Origin: Rhodamnia argentea
Taxonomy: Eukaryota > Streptophyta > Magnoliopsida > Myrtales > Myrtaceae
Direction of reading: 5' to 3'
Assembly (NCBI RefSeq): GCF_020921035.1
Contig: NC_063153.1
Coordinates: 12,524,001-12,588,000, forward strand
DNA: 64,000 bases
Numbering within the stretch: the first letter of the stretch is position 1; every line of letters begins with the position of its first letter. The notes under the pieces are model-generated. The model saw nothing but the letters and a program-made list of their open reading frames with translations, searched no databases and was not told the DNA's origin. The translations under genes and the position numbers were made by a program. Shown piece after piece: positions 24,061 to 34,949 of the stretch.

Positions 24061-25084
24061 AATTCGATGGATTTACATATATTCCCTATTCTTTAATGGG
24101 GGTGCGGCAGAAAGATCTGGCCAGATCTTATGCTGGGGAGGAAGGGGTTAATGCCTCAACAACATGCCCTGTTTTTGACCAATTCGACGTGGAAAAATTC
24201 GAACTTTGTCTCTCTTTTCTTTGCTTCTTTCTTTTGGCATTTTCTTGACTTTTTCTCGAGTCGTCCGAGTGATTTTATTAGGGCTGAAATTCCAGCCAGA
24301 ACGTTCTGAAGAGGACTATCAGCATCGAATCTGAGATGGATGGGGGTCTTGAAAGAATAATGCCCATATGGCAGAAGGGTGAATTATTCCCTTATTGTCT
24401 GTAATTTCTTGTTAGGAGGAAAACAAGATAAAGTCTGTGATTTCTTGTCGAGATTTTATGACCACCGACGTGGTTACGAGGAGACGCCTGCATCTTCCAA
24501 AGGGTCTAATATGTCGGTTATGGAATACGTGAGGTTATTGCCTTCAAGTTAAGTTCACATGTGACACATTTTCTCTATGATACACCACAAATATTGACAT
24601 GAAAAATTAGATAAGTAAACTTTTTTCAAGTTTTCAACACACCCATATTTTCTCTTACGTGTATAATTGATATTTTTGGAAAATTTTAAACATCCTTATT
24701 AAGGATGTCTAACAAGCATTCTTTTGGAAATCAGATCCTTGTAACGATTGGAACGATTAGTCGGAGTTTTACTGGGCGTTAATTATAATCTTGCTTATTT
24801 GGATAGAGAAACGATTATGTGACTGTTTTTAATCCATTGTTAGAATAACATGCTCTGGGCAATAAAGGAGTAATTAATGAATAATTAGAAATTATTGATG
24901 GGTCTACTTCTTCGAGAATATGGGGTCCATAACATGTTTTTACTCTTAAAGTTCCCTAAAAATTGTTCTACCGGCAAAGTCTATGTAAATATTCACTCAT
25001 AATCTCATGGCAAGATAGGTCTATTTACCATTGGTCACACCATTTTCTATGTCAATTTATAGTTGAGTTTTAGAACACTTTGGA
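24061..25084. other. AT-rich spacer
   Basis: No gene or terminal repeats found. Frequent stops in all frames. Confidence 0.4.
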
Positions 25085-25570
25085 AATCGAAAAAGTTATC
25101 AAAAAAGTCCAAAATCTATTACAATTGTATCAATTCAATCATAAACTTTTCTTTTTTGCCAACTAAGTCCTAATTTTTTTGCATTTGTGCCAATTCGGTC
25201 CAACCAGCCAATTTTGACCTAAATTCGCCGACTTGAACTTCGGCTATCGTGCATGTCGTGATCGGCACCCGTGTGGACACTGTGTAATAATATCTAATTG
25301 TATTTTTACATTTTCATTTTTTTGTTCATTTTTCTCTTTTGGGCTAAGGGTCGGCGAGGGCTGCGACACCATCAATCAACGTAGGCGACCCTGGCCGGAC
25401 CTTAGCCCAAAAGAGAAAAAAGGAAAGAAAATAAATAAAGAAAATGTCCATATCAGTGCCACGTAAGATGGCCAGAGTTTAGGTCAATGATTTTTTACCA
25501 AAATTGATCTGGTGGACTAGATCGAAACAAATGCAAAAGGTCTCTGATTCAATTGAAAAAAAAAAAATCA
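25085..25570. mobile_element. Mutator-type MITE family member
   Basis: The left arm 'gcatttgtgccaattcggtcc' is mirrored by the reversed right arm 'gcatttgtttcgatctagtcc', and 'aaatctattacaattgtatc' matches the family head at 51685. The core at about 25340-25410 can fold: 'ttgggctaagggtcggcg' faces 'ggccggaccttagcccaa'. The open frame at 25233-25466 lies across this hairpin and is not a gene. Exact ends uncertain. Confidence 0.5.
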
Positions 25571-25571
25571 C

Positions 25572-25700
25572 TAAGGGTTGCCCTAATGGCCACCCTTTCC
25601 ACTTGGGAAGATGGAGTTGGGGAGTTCAAGTCTCCACCCTCTCAGGGAAGCTAGGGTTGAGGATGCATGATTGAAGGAGCATGGTTTTGCAACCTACGCA
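25572..25700 (+). mobile_element. Possible tRNA-derived SINE
   Basis: Within about 60 bases there is an A-box-like stretch ('gccctaatggccaccc') and a B-box-like stretch ('gagttcaagtctccacc'), spaced as in tRNA-derived plant SINEs, with the familiar 'ttccacttgggaagatggag' between them. Tail and target duplication were not identified. Confidence 0.4.
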
Positions 25701-27374
25701 CATCATATAGAAATAGCACACACGATAGCTTGTATAATAAAAATAGGATAAGATAGACCAAATCAAAAAGTTGGCAAAAAAAAAAATAATAAGGAAGTTC
25801 AAATTGAATTTTCCTTCTGGAAATCAGTCTAGGGTTTTGAAGGCTCTTGCTTTCTTTAAAGAGTTGGTTGAGAATTGAAGTCGAGAGTCAGCAATTGACA
25901 GGAGGGGGCGCAATATATAAGGTGGGGTGAGAGGGGGACGTATTCAGGTCTTTGAATGGTTTCGATGAGTAGCGAGATCTGACCACCGCTCGTTTACGAG
26001 ACAAAATGCCATGCGTGCATTCATGCCTTCACGTGTTCGACGGCACTGCCTCGCTCCTCAGTTGACTCTCTTACCCTACGGAAAATTCCTGATTTATTAA
26101 TGTCTATGATCATAAATCAGTAATTTATTAACCCTAAAAAAAGGATTTCGTTTCGTTTAAATTTTCACTTGAGGTTTTTAAAAGATTTTGCAAAAGGAGC
26201 TGATTGTCCGACTATCCGATATTAATGTCGGTTATTTACGATCATATGATCTTCCAAGCAATGAGCGCTTTATGTAAATCGCGAAGCGATAGTGTGAGAA
26301 TCTACGGTTAAAATTGTATCATCTCTCACAATACTATGAGGAAAGCATTTCTTTTTACGAAATGCACGCTGTTATTAACATACAAAAAAATTTCAACGAA
26401 TTTACTAGTAATCTGTTAAAAAAAAAACTGATTTTTACACGCTCATGGATACTGTATCGGCGTGTCACGCGGTATAAATACTTTGCGAAGTATTCCGTAT
26501 ACTTAAGCCAACGTTTTTAGATAAATCTCGACATGATATAAATTATTTATAAAGAAACTTTTATCAGCATAAAGGTTGTATTTTTTTATTTTTTTTGGTG
26601 AGCAATTCATATAATGAAGTGAAGGGCAAGGAATGTGGGGGATGCATGTGGGGGTTGAACTTTAAAGGCATGAAGAGACACCTCGACGACCGCCGACATT
26701 TGGATAACATAGGGGGCCACGGGGGACCTTTGTCCGTGGCCTAGTTGACTCCCTTTGGGGACCGACGGTATATTTTGACTTTTATACTACTGACCCAACA
26801 CCAAACATACGTACAACGTTCATGGCAATTGTCTTTTTTTTTCCCCCTTTGTGAGGCGAAAAACAAACTAATGAGGGGCTATGCGATATAATTATCCGGG
26901 TACGTCCGAGACATTAAACTCAGAGATTGAAGAGTCCATTACGTTATTGTAGCTCCATCAGCGTGTTAGGAGATCTTTAATTAAGTTTTTTCGGGTGAGG
27001 CAGCATTGCTCGAGAGAACACAGCATCGTTTGCACACAGCATGAATTTGGACTCATGACTTTATATAAGACAGGTGGGCATGTGATCGCTAAGGCAGTCA
27101 TGTTTAGTGGGCGCACGAAAATCGTCTAATTTGATTAATATATATGCTTGAACTAATGTGCCATAGATATGGACATCACACACGTGTGAGTTTTTTACTT
27201 TTTAAAGAAAGCTATATGATTTATGATCATATTTATCACTCAGCACCCACAAGATTAGTTGGAATTAGTTTCCGCAAACAAGAATGAATGATAACGTCAC
27301 CCATTTCAGACGGTCTTTTACTATGATAATTACCTTGATTAGAGGGAAGTTGTGGTGATCTATCAAAAAAAGCA
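25701..27374. other. Spacer without a supported gene
   Basis: AT-rich with a slightly GC-richer patch at about 26640-26770. The 68-codon frame at 26314-26520 (+) has no domain and an AT-driven composition, so I do not call it. No repeat ends seen. Confidence 0.4.
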
Positions 27375-27765
27375 GGGCAAAAAGACACTTCGAGTATCGA
27401 TGTTTGTGTATGGTGCTTATTTTGATGCCAATATTTTTTTTGGATCACTTAAGTGTCAATTTTTTTTTAAAAAAACGATTATTTAAGTGCCAACTCTGAT
27501 AAGGTCTAAAGAATTTCTTATTGTTAGCACTAAAGTTATTTTTTTCTATTTAACACTAAAGTAATCGTTCTTTGGATCACTTAAGTGTCATTTTTTTGAA
27601 AAATGATTATTTAAGTGCTAACTCCGGTGAGGTCGCGGGAATTTCTCGCCTTTAGCACTAAAATGATCTTTTTTTTCCAATTTGATACTTAAGTGATCCA
27701 AAAAAATATTAGTACTAAAATGAGCACCGTACACAAATAATAGCACTTGAGATGTCTTTATGCCC
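27375..27765. mobile_element. Foldback element, copy 1 (upstream of the pectinesterase pair)
   Basis: Left end GGGCAAAAAGACAC and reversed right end GGGCATAAAGACAT start long inverted arms of about 90 bases, including 'gtgtatggtgc' facing 'gtgtacggtgc' and 'ttttggatcacttaag' facing the same sequence. The centre repeats 'aagtgccaactccggtgagg' and 'ggcactaaagtgatc' motifs in both directions, so nearly the whole element can fold. A second copy lies at 33940-34348. Confidence 0.7.
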
Positions 27766-27982
27766 AAAAATTTGACACTAAGTCATTTAGAAAACCTTAA
27801 ACCATGAAAAAACACGTAATAAAAAGCAAGTTTTTCAATTTCCTAAGAGTTGACATGAAAAGGTCTTCTTTTCTTTTTACATTTCCAAAACATATTGATT
27901 ACAACTTCATTATATCACTAAATCATAAATTAAATTCACACTGCACCCTCCTTATTCATTTTACTCACTCTTCTCTTTCAAT

Positions 27983-28560
27983 TATGGATGGGCGGTTTTA
28001 GGTTTCATCTTTCGGGTTTCATACAAGTTTCACTTGCAACTTACCCGTCGAATATGTTCTTTATTTTTTGGAGCTTGGAACCTACCCTGTCATAAATTCT
28101 AGAGGCGATTCCATAATTTACCCAACTTCCACCCATATTCTTAATTGAACGAATGTAGTGAATCATCATATTTAATGACCACCACTTGCTGTTACAATCC
28201 ACTTAACTGCAACTTTTATTTAGATGCGCGAGTAAATGTGAAACATTAATAAAGTAAAAATCATAGTCATAAATATCGTCAGAAATGAAAACTCATACTA
28301 GTAGCTCTAAATTACACACTCCTCATCGATCGCCATGGAATATCGTAAGATCACACGAAAACATATTTAAAAAAAATAAATGCCTATTACAAGTTCTAGG
28401 TTCCACTTACCTGAAATTTGGAATCTACCTATTGAAATATTTTTATCAATTTTTAGAATCTGAAACCTATCGTACAAACCCGAAAATCTAAAACCAAACA
28501 TGTTCCCCACATGTTCAGTTTCAAGTTCTAGATTTTAGCCTCGAATTATGCTCATCTCTA
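27983..28560. mobile_element. Degraded hAT-type element with imperfect 8-bp target duplication
   Basis: Left end TATGGATGGGC and reversed right end TAGAGATGAGC match at 8 of 11 positions. The flanking octamers CTTTCAAT (27975-27982) and CTTTTGAT (28561-28568) match at 6 of 8. Subterminal 'ggtttcatacaagttt', 'aggttccacttacctgaa' and 'ttcaagttctagatttt' blocks echo each other. No coding capacity. Confidence 0.5.
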
Positions 28561-28739
28561 CTTTTGATATTCTTTTTATAAGGTAGATCAATTTACTATA
28601 AATCATCATCTAGCTGTCAAATAGTTGACCCTTTTTTTTTATGATTAATGCACAGATATAACACAAGACCCCTAATAAATTCCCCTCACCACCTAATCTA
28701 ATCTCGAGAAATCCAACCCCACTCTCACCCCTCTTAAGC

Positions 28740-28747
28740 CTTAAATA
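28740..28747 (+). promoter_or_regulatory. TATA-like box of the pectinesterase gene
   Basis: TTAAATAC lies about 60 bases before the start codon, with a CT-rich leader (28763-28790) between. It is a weak TATA match but well placed. Confidence 0.4.
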
Positions 28748-28806
28748 CACTCGCCCCCCAGCGCTCGCTCTCTCTCCCTCTCTCATTTTCATGTTCCCTC
28801 ACATCC

Positions 28807-31491
28807 ATGGCTCCTAAGCTTGCCTCCGCGGTCATCGTCTTCCTCGCCTTCCTCTGCTGCTCTGCCCGCTCGGGCGGCAGCTCGCCGAGGTCGGCGGCAG
28901 CCCCGGGCCTCCTGCAGACCGAGTGCCTCACGGTGCCGTCCTCTCAGTTCTTGAGCTCCCTCAGATCCACCGTCCAGGTGCTCAGGCAGGTCATCGGCAT
29001 TGTGTCCCAGTTCGGCACCGTCTTCGGCGACTTCCGGCTCTCCAACGCCGTCTCCGACTGCCTCGACTTGCTCGACTTCTCCACCGACGAGCTGAGCTGG
29101 TCCATCTCCGCCGCTCAGAACCCATCTGGTGACGACCCCACTTTTCTCTGTTGCTTCCTGCCCTCTGTTTTGTCTTCCTGATTCCAAGCACAAGTTTTGT
29201 CGATGTGCTCGGTGCTGTTCTTGATATTTTTCCTCGATGAGGAATTGAGGGTATCGATGGAAACAGTGCGACAATTTAAATATATGAGATTAAAGATAAG
29301 AAACATGAAATTATTTTCGAAGGGTACTAGGATGTTGTAGGTTACAACTTCGTACTTTAATGATCGCGGTAGAGTCCTATATGGACCCTTGTATCATTAT
29401 TGATTTCTATTACCCTATTAACTTTATGCTTTTTTAAACTCTTTCGAATTGTTTTTTTTATTATTTAAATAATGCATATTTATTTAATTATTCGTTCAGG
29501 CAAACACAACAGCACTGGGGATCTCAGTTCTGACTTGAGGACATGGCTAAGCGCTGCGCTTGCAAACCAGGAGACATGCAAAGATGGCTTCGAGGGCACT
29601 AGTGGCATTGTCAAGAGCGTCGTCTCCGGAAGTCTCGACCAAATTACTTCACTAGTCACAGAGCTCCTCACCATGGTCCACCCATCTTCCAACTCCACCA
29701 GCGGCCGTGGCGGTGGTGGCAAAGGCCGCCCGGGGCGGAAGCTCTTCGACGACAGCCCCCGATTTCCTCGTTGGGTGAAGCGCGAGGACCGGAAGCTGTT
29801 GCAAGCGAACGGGGTCGCGGCGGATCTAGTGGTGGCCCAGGACGGGAGCGGCAATTTCACCAAGGTGGAGGACGCGGTCGCGGCCGTGCCCGACTACGGG
29901 ACGCGCCGGTTCGTGATCTACGTGAAGAAGGGCGTGTATCGGGAGAATGTGGAGATCAAGAAGAAGAAGTGGAATGTCATGATGGTTGGCGACGGAATGG
30001 ATGCGACTGTGATCTCAGGTAATCGGAGCTTCGTCGACGGTTGGACCACATTCCGGACAGCAACATTTGGTGAGCCTTATAACCTCTTAAAGTTTTTATA
30101 TTTTTCCTAGTATCGGGTTATAACCTATGTCCAACGGTCGAACTTGAGACACATAATGTCTGGTTTAAATGCACATACATTTGGTCAGTTGGGTTCACTG
30201 AAAAGAATTACATGCATTTGGGTCCCTCCAACATGTTCACTTGATGCTCACTTGAAGAGTCTGTTCAAGTTGTTCTTTTGTGTGTATCTGTTGTTATTGT
30301 GGCGGTGGTAGTGATGGAGATTCTTAATGTTGCACCTTTGGTACCATGATGATCCCATATGGTGTCCCTCCTTATTTAGTGAATATATTACAAAGTAAAT
30401 CGAAATGTCGGTCCGAGATGGGTCGGGTGCACGTCGGGTCTAGGGATAAATTATTAGGGTTCACTTACCCGAACGTTCTTTTGTTGTTTGTTCTTGGCCA
30501 TCGGATGTAGAAATCATCATGTACGGAAGGGTCAATTAAATTTTTTACCTTTTACTATGCTTTACTGAATTTAGGGGTTAAGTATCCAGATTATTTTTCA
30601 CGTTATAATGAACTTAATGTCCTTGGTGATCATCTTTTCGGAACATGACTAAGGTCGCTTGTTGGTGAAGTTATGCTCCGAATCGAGCACCTCAAAAGGA
30701 AACCAGTCTGGTGCTGTCGAGTGCCCACGTTTTCTTCCCATAAAGTTGCGCATCTCAGCATTCTCTTTTGACACTGTCGATCACAAAATGCAGCCGTCAG
30801 CGGCCGAGGGTTCATAGCGCGGAACATGGCGTTCGAGAACTCCGCCGGCCCGCAGAAGCACCAGGCCGTCGCCCTCCGATCGGACTCCGACCTATCTGTC
30901 TACTACCGGTGCGCGGTCAGGGGTTACCAGGACACGCTCTACACCCACACGATGCGTCAGTTCTACCGCGAGTGCCGCATCAGCGGGACTGTGGACTTCA
31001 TCTTCGGGGACGCGACGGTCGTGTTCCAGAACTGCCAGATCCTGGCCAAGAAGGGCCTCCCCCAGCAGAAGAACACCGTCACGGCCCAGGGCCGAAAGGA
31101 CCCGAACCAGCCCACGGGATTCTCGTTCCAGTTCTGCAACGTCTCAGCCGACTCGGATTTGGCGCCCTCCGTGAATTCGACGCCGACGTACTTAGGGAGG
31201 CCGTGGAAGTTATACTCAAGGACCATATTCATGCAGTCTTACATGAGCAATGCCATCAGGCCAGAAGGATGGCTCGAGTGGAATGGTGATATTGCCCTGG
31301 ACACTTTGTACTATGGGGAGTTCACGAATTCCGGGCCGGGCGCGGGTCTCACCGGCCGGGTCAAATGGCCCGGGTATCACTTGTTGAATAACACGGCGCA
31401 AGCAATTAACTTCACCGTGGCCCAATTCATTGAAGGGAACTCTTGGTTGCCGTCCACCGGTGTGGCCTACACGGCTGGCCTCAGGGTTTAA
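28807..31491 (+). CDS. Pectinesterase with PMEI-like pro-domain (type I PME)
   Basis: Removes methyl esters from cell-wall homogalacturonan. Exons 28807-29128, 29500-30069 and 30794-31491 sum to 1590 nt, 529 residues, in phase with GT-AG introns. Residues 1-22 are a signal peptide; about 35-170 is the four-helix inhibitor-like pro-domain with its cysteines. Two basic processing motifs, RKLF (187-190) and RKLL (205-208), separate it from the catalytic beta-helix; subtilases cut at such sites in the Golgi. Catalytic residues are present: Q321 (HQAVALR), D344 (GYQDTLY), D365 (GTVDFIFGD), R433 and W435 (YLGRPWK). The normal Glu after GRPWK is Leu here, a mild deviation. Codon use is GC-rich compared with the flanks. 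A decayed tandem copy follows 0.6 kb downstream. Confidence 0.93.
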
Positions 31492-32095
31492 GGCCGATCT
31501 GCAAAATCTATCAATATGATGATGTTATATTTTGTACTTAGAAATTTGATTCTTTTTTTGGCTAAACATGATTAAAGGGTATAAACGATGGCTTCTCGCA
31601 AATTTTCGCCTCCTTTTTTCACTCGCTCTAGTCGTCCGAGTTCATGGATCTTGCAAGGCGCCAAACACGACGTTATCGTTCATGCTTTAGCAACAAATCG
31701 CACTCTCAAATCAAACCCGAAGCAATCGATTGCGAGGAATAATGTGCTACATGAAGTGAAGATTTCACTAAGTTTTTTGTCAAGACATAAGGTGACATTG
31801 GTCCGCATTGCTAGTCATTAAAACACCACCAACTACTTTGATTTTAAGTTTAGAATTAGGTATCATCACATGTAGAGAGTCACATCACTCTCTATGAAAT
31901 GACTAGCTTGAATAGATGTATGAACTCGTCATATACATTTATACTTTTGTTGAGAACATGCAATAGAAGTTCAACACCTTTATCCAGAGAAATCGCCAAT
32001 AGATAACCCAAGTCCGAGCCTATCAACGTATCCAATTTGACCCACTTTTAATAAGTTACGGATCAATTAAGATATATCAATTAGGATATATATTA
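31492..32095. other. Spacer between the two pectinesterase copies
   Basis: The first part should be the 3' untranslated region of the intact gene. A 77-codon frame at 31588-31821 has no domain. No transposon ends seen. Confidence 0.4.
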
Positions 32096-33900
32096 ATGTT
32101 ATCGCAAACGGTGAACATAATTCATGATGCTAGTGATTGGCTAGTCCATGGAGCAATCAAGGATTGTGAATTCCTCATCAACGACGCCATTAGTCAAATC
32201 CGTGAATCGGTTTCGTCCGTTCAAGGGAACGACGAGGACGTGAAGGCTAGCAGCATGGTGCTTATTGTCAGCGACATTACGACACGGCTTAATGATGCGA
32301 TCCTGGACCCAAAAAAAAACCGTGCTTGTACGGGATCGAGGAGGCCGGAAACAGATCGGTCATTATCATTACATCCGATTATGAGGGAAGCAGTGCGAAA
32401 TTCAAACGGAATTCACCAGCAACAGCCTGGCCATCGTCTCCAACCAGTTTGCCAAACTGGAGAACCTCAAGGTCGGCTCGAACCGCGAATCGCTCGTCGC
32501 TAGCGAAAGCGACCCTGACGGCTACGACGAGGCCGAATTTCCATGGTTGGTTGCGGAGAAGTAGAATCAGGGAATTGTAGGAAGAGGGAGGGCAATCCCA
32601 AAAGAGGAAGGAAGAGAGAACAGTGAGGCACGTGAAGGAGGGAGAACGTGTGGAGAATGTGAATCTGGGGAGTGATTGTTGGAAATTTGATGTTGGTTAG
32701 GCATGCGTAGGACCATTGTATCTTTGCCACCAAGAACCATGTGAATAGGTCTCCTGCTTATTCCGGTTAGAGGTGATCGATTCACGATTCGATCCGGTCC
32801 GGTCCCGCCTTGAAAATGACTAGACAGAGTCGTTCCCCAAGCAGTCCAATCATTGGACCAGTCGCAAATTCTTTTTTTTTTTTTTGTGATTTGTCGTTAA
32901 ATATTTTTCGTTAATGACATATTCACCGGACCATCAATGTTAATTGTATTGCCTTCTCGCTAAACCTAGAAGTCACACTATTAATTTTTCTTTTCAAAAA
33001 AAATCTGTCATGTCTAGTCAATTTGATTCTCTCCCGAAACCAGAAACCTCGATCCAACCGGCCAATTCGGTCACATTCGGGCGATTTCCGATTCGATCGG
33101 CCCATTATGGTCCGCCTTAATTCCATTGCCACCTCCAGTAAGTCAAAGTCAAACCTACGATCACAAATTTATATTTGATTTGATCAAATTTTGCTCGTTA
33201 TCAGCATCAAGAAATGAATTCATTGGGTTTCATTACTATTTTCCAAGCTTAGGTTGATGCTCATGCATACAGGTGCTGGTGGGAGGGGATTTATAGCCCA
33301 AGACATGGGCCTTCAAGAACACGGCCGGGCCCTAAAAGTTCCAAGCTGGAGCGCTACTATCGTCGGCGGACTGAGTAGTGCCGTACCGTTGCTACATCGA
33401 CACATCCCGGGACTCTCTCTCTAAGCACTTTCCCGGTCGACAATTCTACCGTGACTGCCTCATCACGGGAACGATAGGTTTCATCTTCGGGGACGGCCAC
33501 GGCCGTTTTCCAGTACTGTATCATCCAGCAAAGAAACCCCATGGCAGGCCGGTTCGACACCATCACGGCCCAGGGAAATTTGGACCCGAATCGGAAAGCG
33601 GGCTCCACGATCCAAAATTGCCAGATCGGGCCCCTCAAACAATGTGACGGACCAGGCGTTCCTCGGCAGGGAATACACAGCCACCTTCTTCGTGCGATCG
33701 GAGATGGGTGGGGATTGTGAATCCCATGGGTTGGGCCCAAGGGACCCACAACGTCGACCCGCCTAACACCACATTCCGCTCCGAGTATTAAAAAAAGTGG
33801 GCCTGGGTTAGAGCTCGGTCAGCAGTGAAGTGGGCCGATTTCAGGCCCAACATCACAGACCAGCAAGCTACAAGGTCTACTGTAGAATCTTCTATCCAGG
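32096..33900 (+). pseudogene. Decayed type I pectinesterase, tandem copy
   Basis: The left part (about 32096-32560) matches the pro-domain in pieces, beginning near GAIKDCEFLINDAISQIRES and jumping frame near 32320-32410 to reach EFTSNSLAIVSNQFAKLENL. An intron-like gap follows, ending at a CAG near 33271. The catalytic part then starts GRGFIAQDMG, shifts frame, and reads HFPGRQFYRDCLITGTIGFI, then another frame gives DTITAQGNLDPNRKAGSTIQ. The residue matching the nucleophile Asp (DFIFGD in the intact gene) is Gly, and the region matching GRPW is broken. At least three frameshifts mean no functional enzyme. Position, order and exon layout fit a tandem duplicate of the 28807-31491 gene, though divergence is large. 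Boundaries are approximate. Confidence 0.85.
32768..33137. mobile_element. hAT-type MITE inside the pectinesterase pseudogene intron
   Basis: Left end AGAGGTGATCGATTCACG and reversed right end GGAGGTGGCAATGG are diverged inverted repeats of the style seen at 1041-1506 and 61629-61972. GC-rich blocks with CGATCCGGTCCGG and CGATCGGCCC sit next to each end. No clear target duplication, so the copy is old. Confidence 0.45.
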
Positions 33901-33939
33901 GAAGGGTGTGGTTACCACTTCAAGAAATGGCAAGAGTGA

Positions 33940-34348
33940 TTTGCGAAACAAGATACCTCAAGTGTCAATATTTATGTAAGGCGCTCACTTTAATGTGAAT
34001 ATTTTTTTTTTAGATCACTTAAGTGCCAATTTTTTTAAAAAATTATTATTTAAATGCCAACTCCGGTGAGGCTACTGGAATTTCTTGCCGTTGGCACTAA
34101 AGTGATCTTTTTTTTTTCTCCAATTTAGCACTAAAATGATCGTTTTTTGGATCACTTAAGTGCCAATTTTTTTGAAAAATGATTATTTAAGTGTCAATTC
34201 GGATAAGATAGCCAGAATTTCTCGTCATTGGCACTAAAGTGATCGTTTTTTTTTTCCGATTTGGCACTCAAATAATCTAACAAAAAAATATTAGCAACAA
34301 AGTGAATACCGTACACAAATATTAATACTTGAAGCGTCCTTATGCCAA
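33940..34348. mobile_element. Foldback element, copy 2 (downstream of the pectinesterase pseudogene)
   Basis: Same family as 27375-27765. It shares the inner phrases 'ttagatcacttaagtgccaa', 'tgccaactccggtgagg' and 'ggcactaaagtgatc', and its arms mirror each other ('ctcactttaatgtgaatatt' facing 'ttcactttgttgctaatatt'). The element begins where pectinesterase similarity ends. Confidence 0.65.
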
Positions 34349-34949
34349 GTGATTTGTATGGCAGTACTCTTTAGTTGTTGGATCCTCTCTTGCACTGAAA
34401 AGTTAGGGGATTTCATATGAACAACTTCAACACAAAGAAGTGGTTGCCTAGCATAGAGATTAGTTGAAAAATACATACTAGAATTGCAATATGTTTTACT
34501 TCTGACAATTTCAAGAAGATACCAAGCATTGTGATCGGCAGAAACAGTTCATTGCATCTTTTGTCAAAGCAAAAGAAAATTACCAACCAGCTGTTGCGAA
34601 TTGGCATTTAGAGATGATAAAGCACGGACATGCGCAACCAAGAAAGAGTGGACATTCTGTAATTCCCTTTTTTTACCTTTCTGGCTTGGCTATAAGACAT
34701 TGTACAAAGCAGAACAGAAGCAAGGCATTATGCCCTTGATAACAAAAACACTTGGCATTTAGAACCTTTAACTGCTGACTAAAGAGAGAATTTTCAACAT
34801 GTACATCTATCAGAACAACAAGCATGGAGCTTGGAAGGAGAAAAGAATAGAAGAGGGGAAGGTGTATAATACAGGGAAGAAAAAAAAAGGAAGAAGATGA
34901 TTATTTTGAACTAACATTATTGGACATACAGCAAAAAATGTGACATTTA
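34349..34949. other. Spacer and FAB1 3' untranslated region
   Basis: A-rich on the plus strand. The part nearest 34949 should be the 3' untranslated region of FAB1. No gene of its own. Confidence 0.45.

Noticed and set aside
30768..31289. 173-codon frame overlapping the pectinesterase catalytic exon
   Set aside because: Shadow frame of a GC-rich exon; the catalytic motifs are in the other frame.
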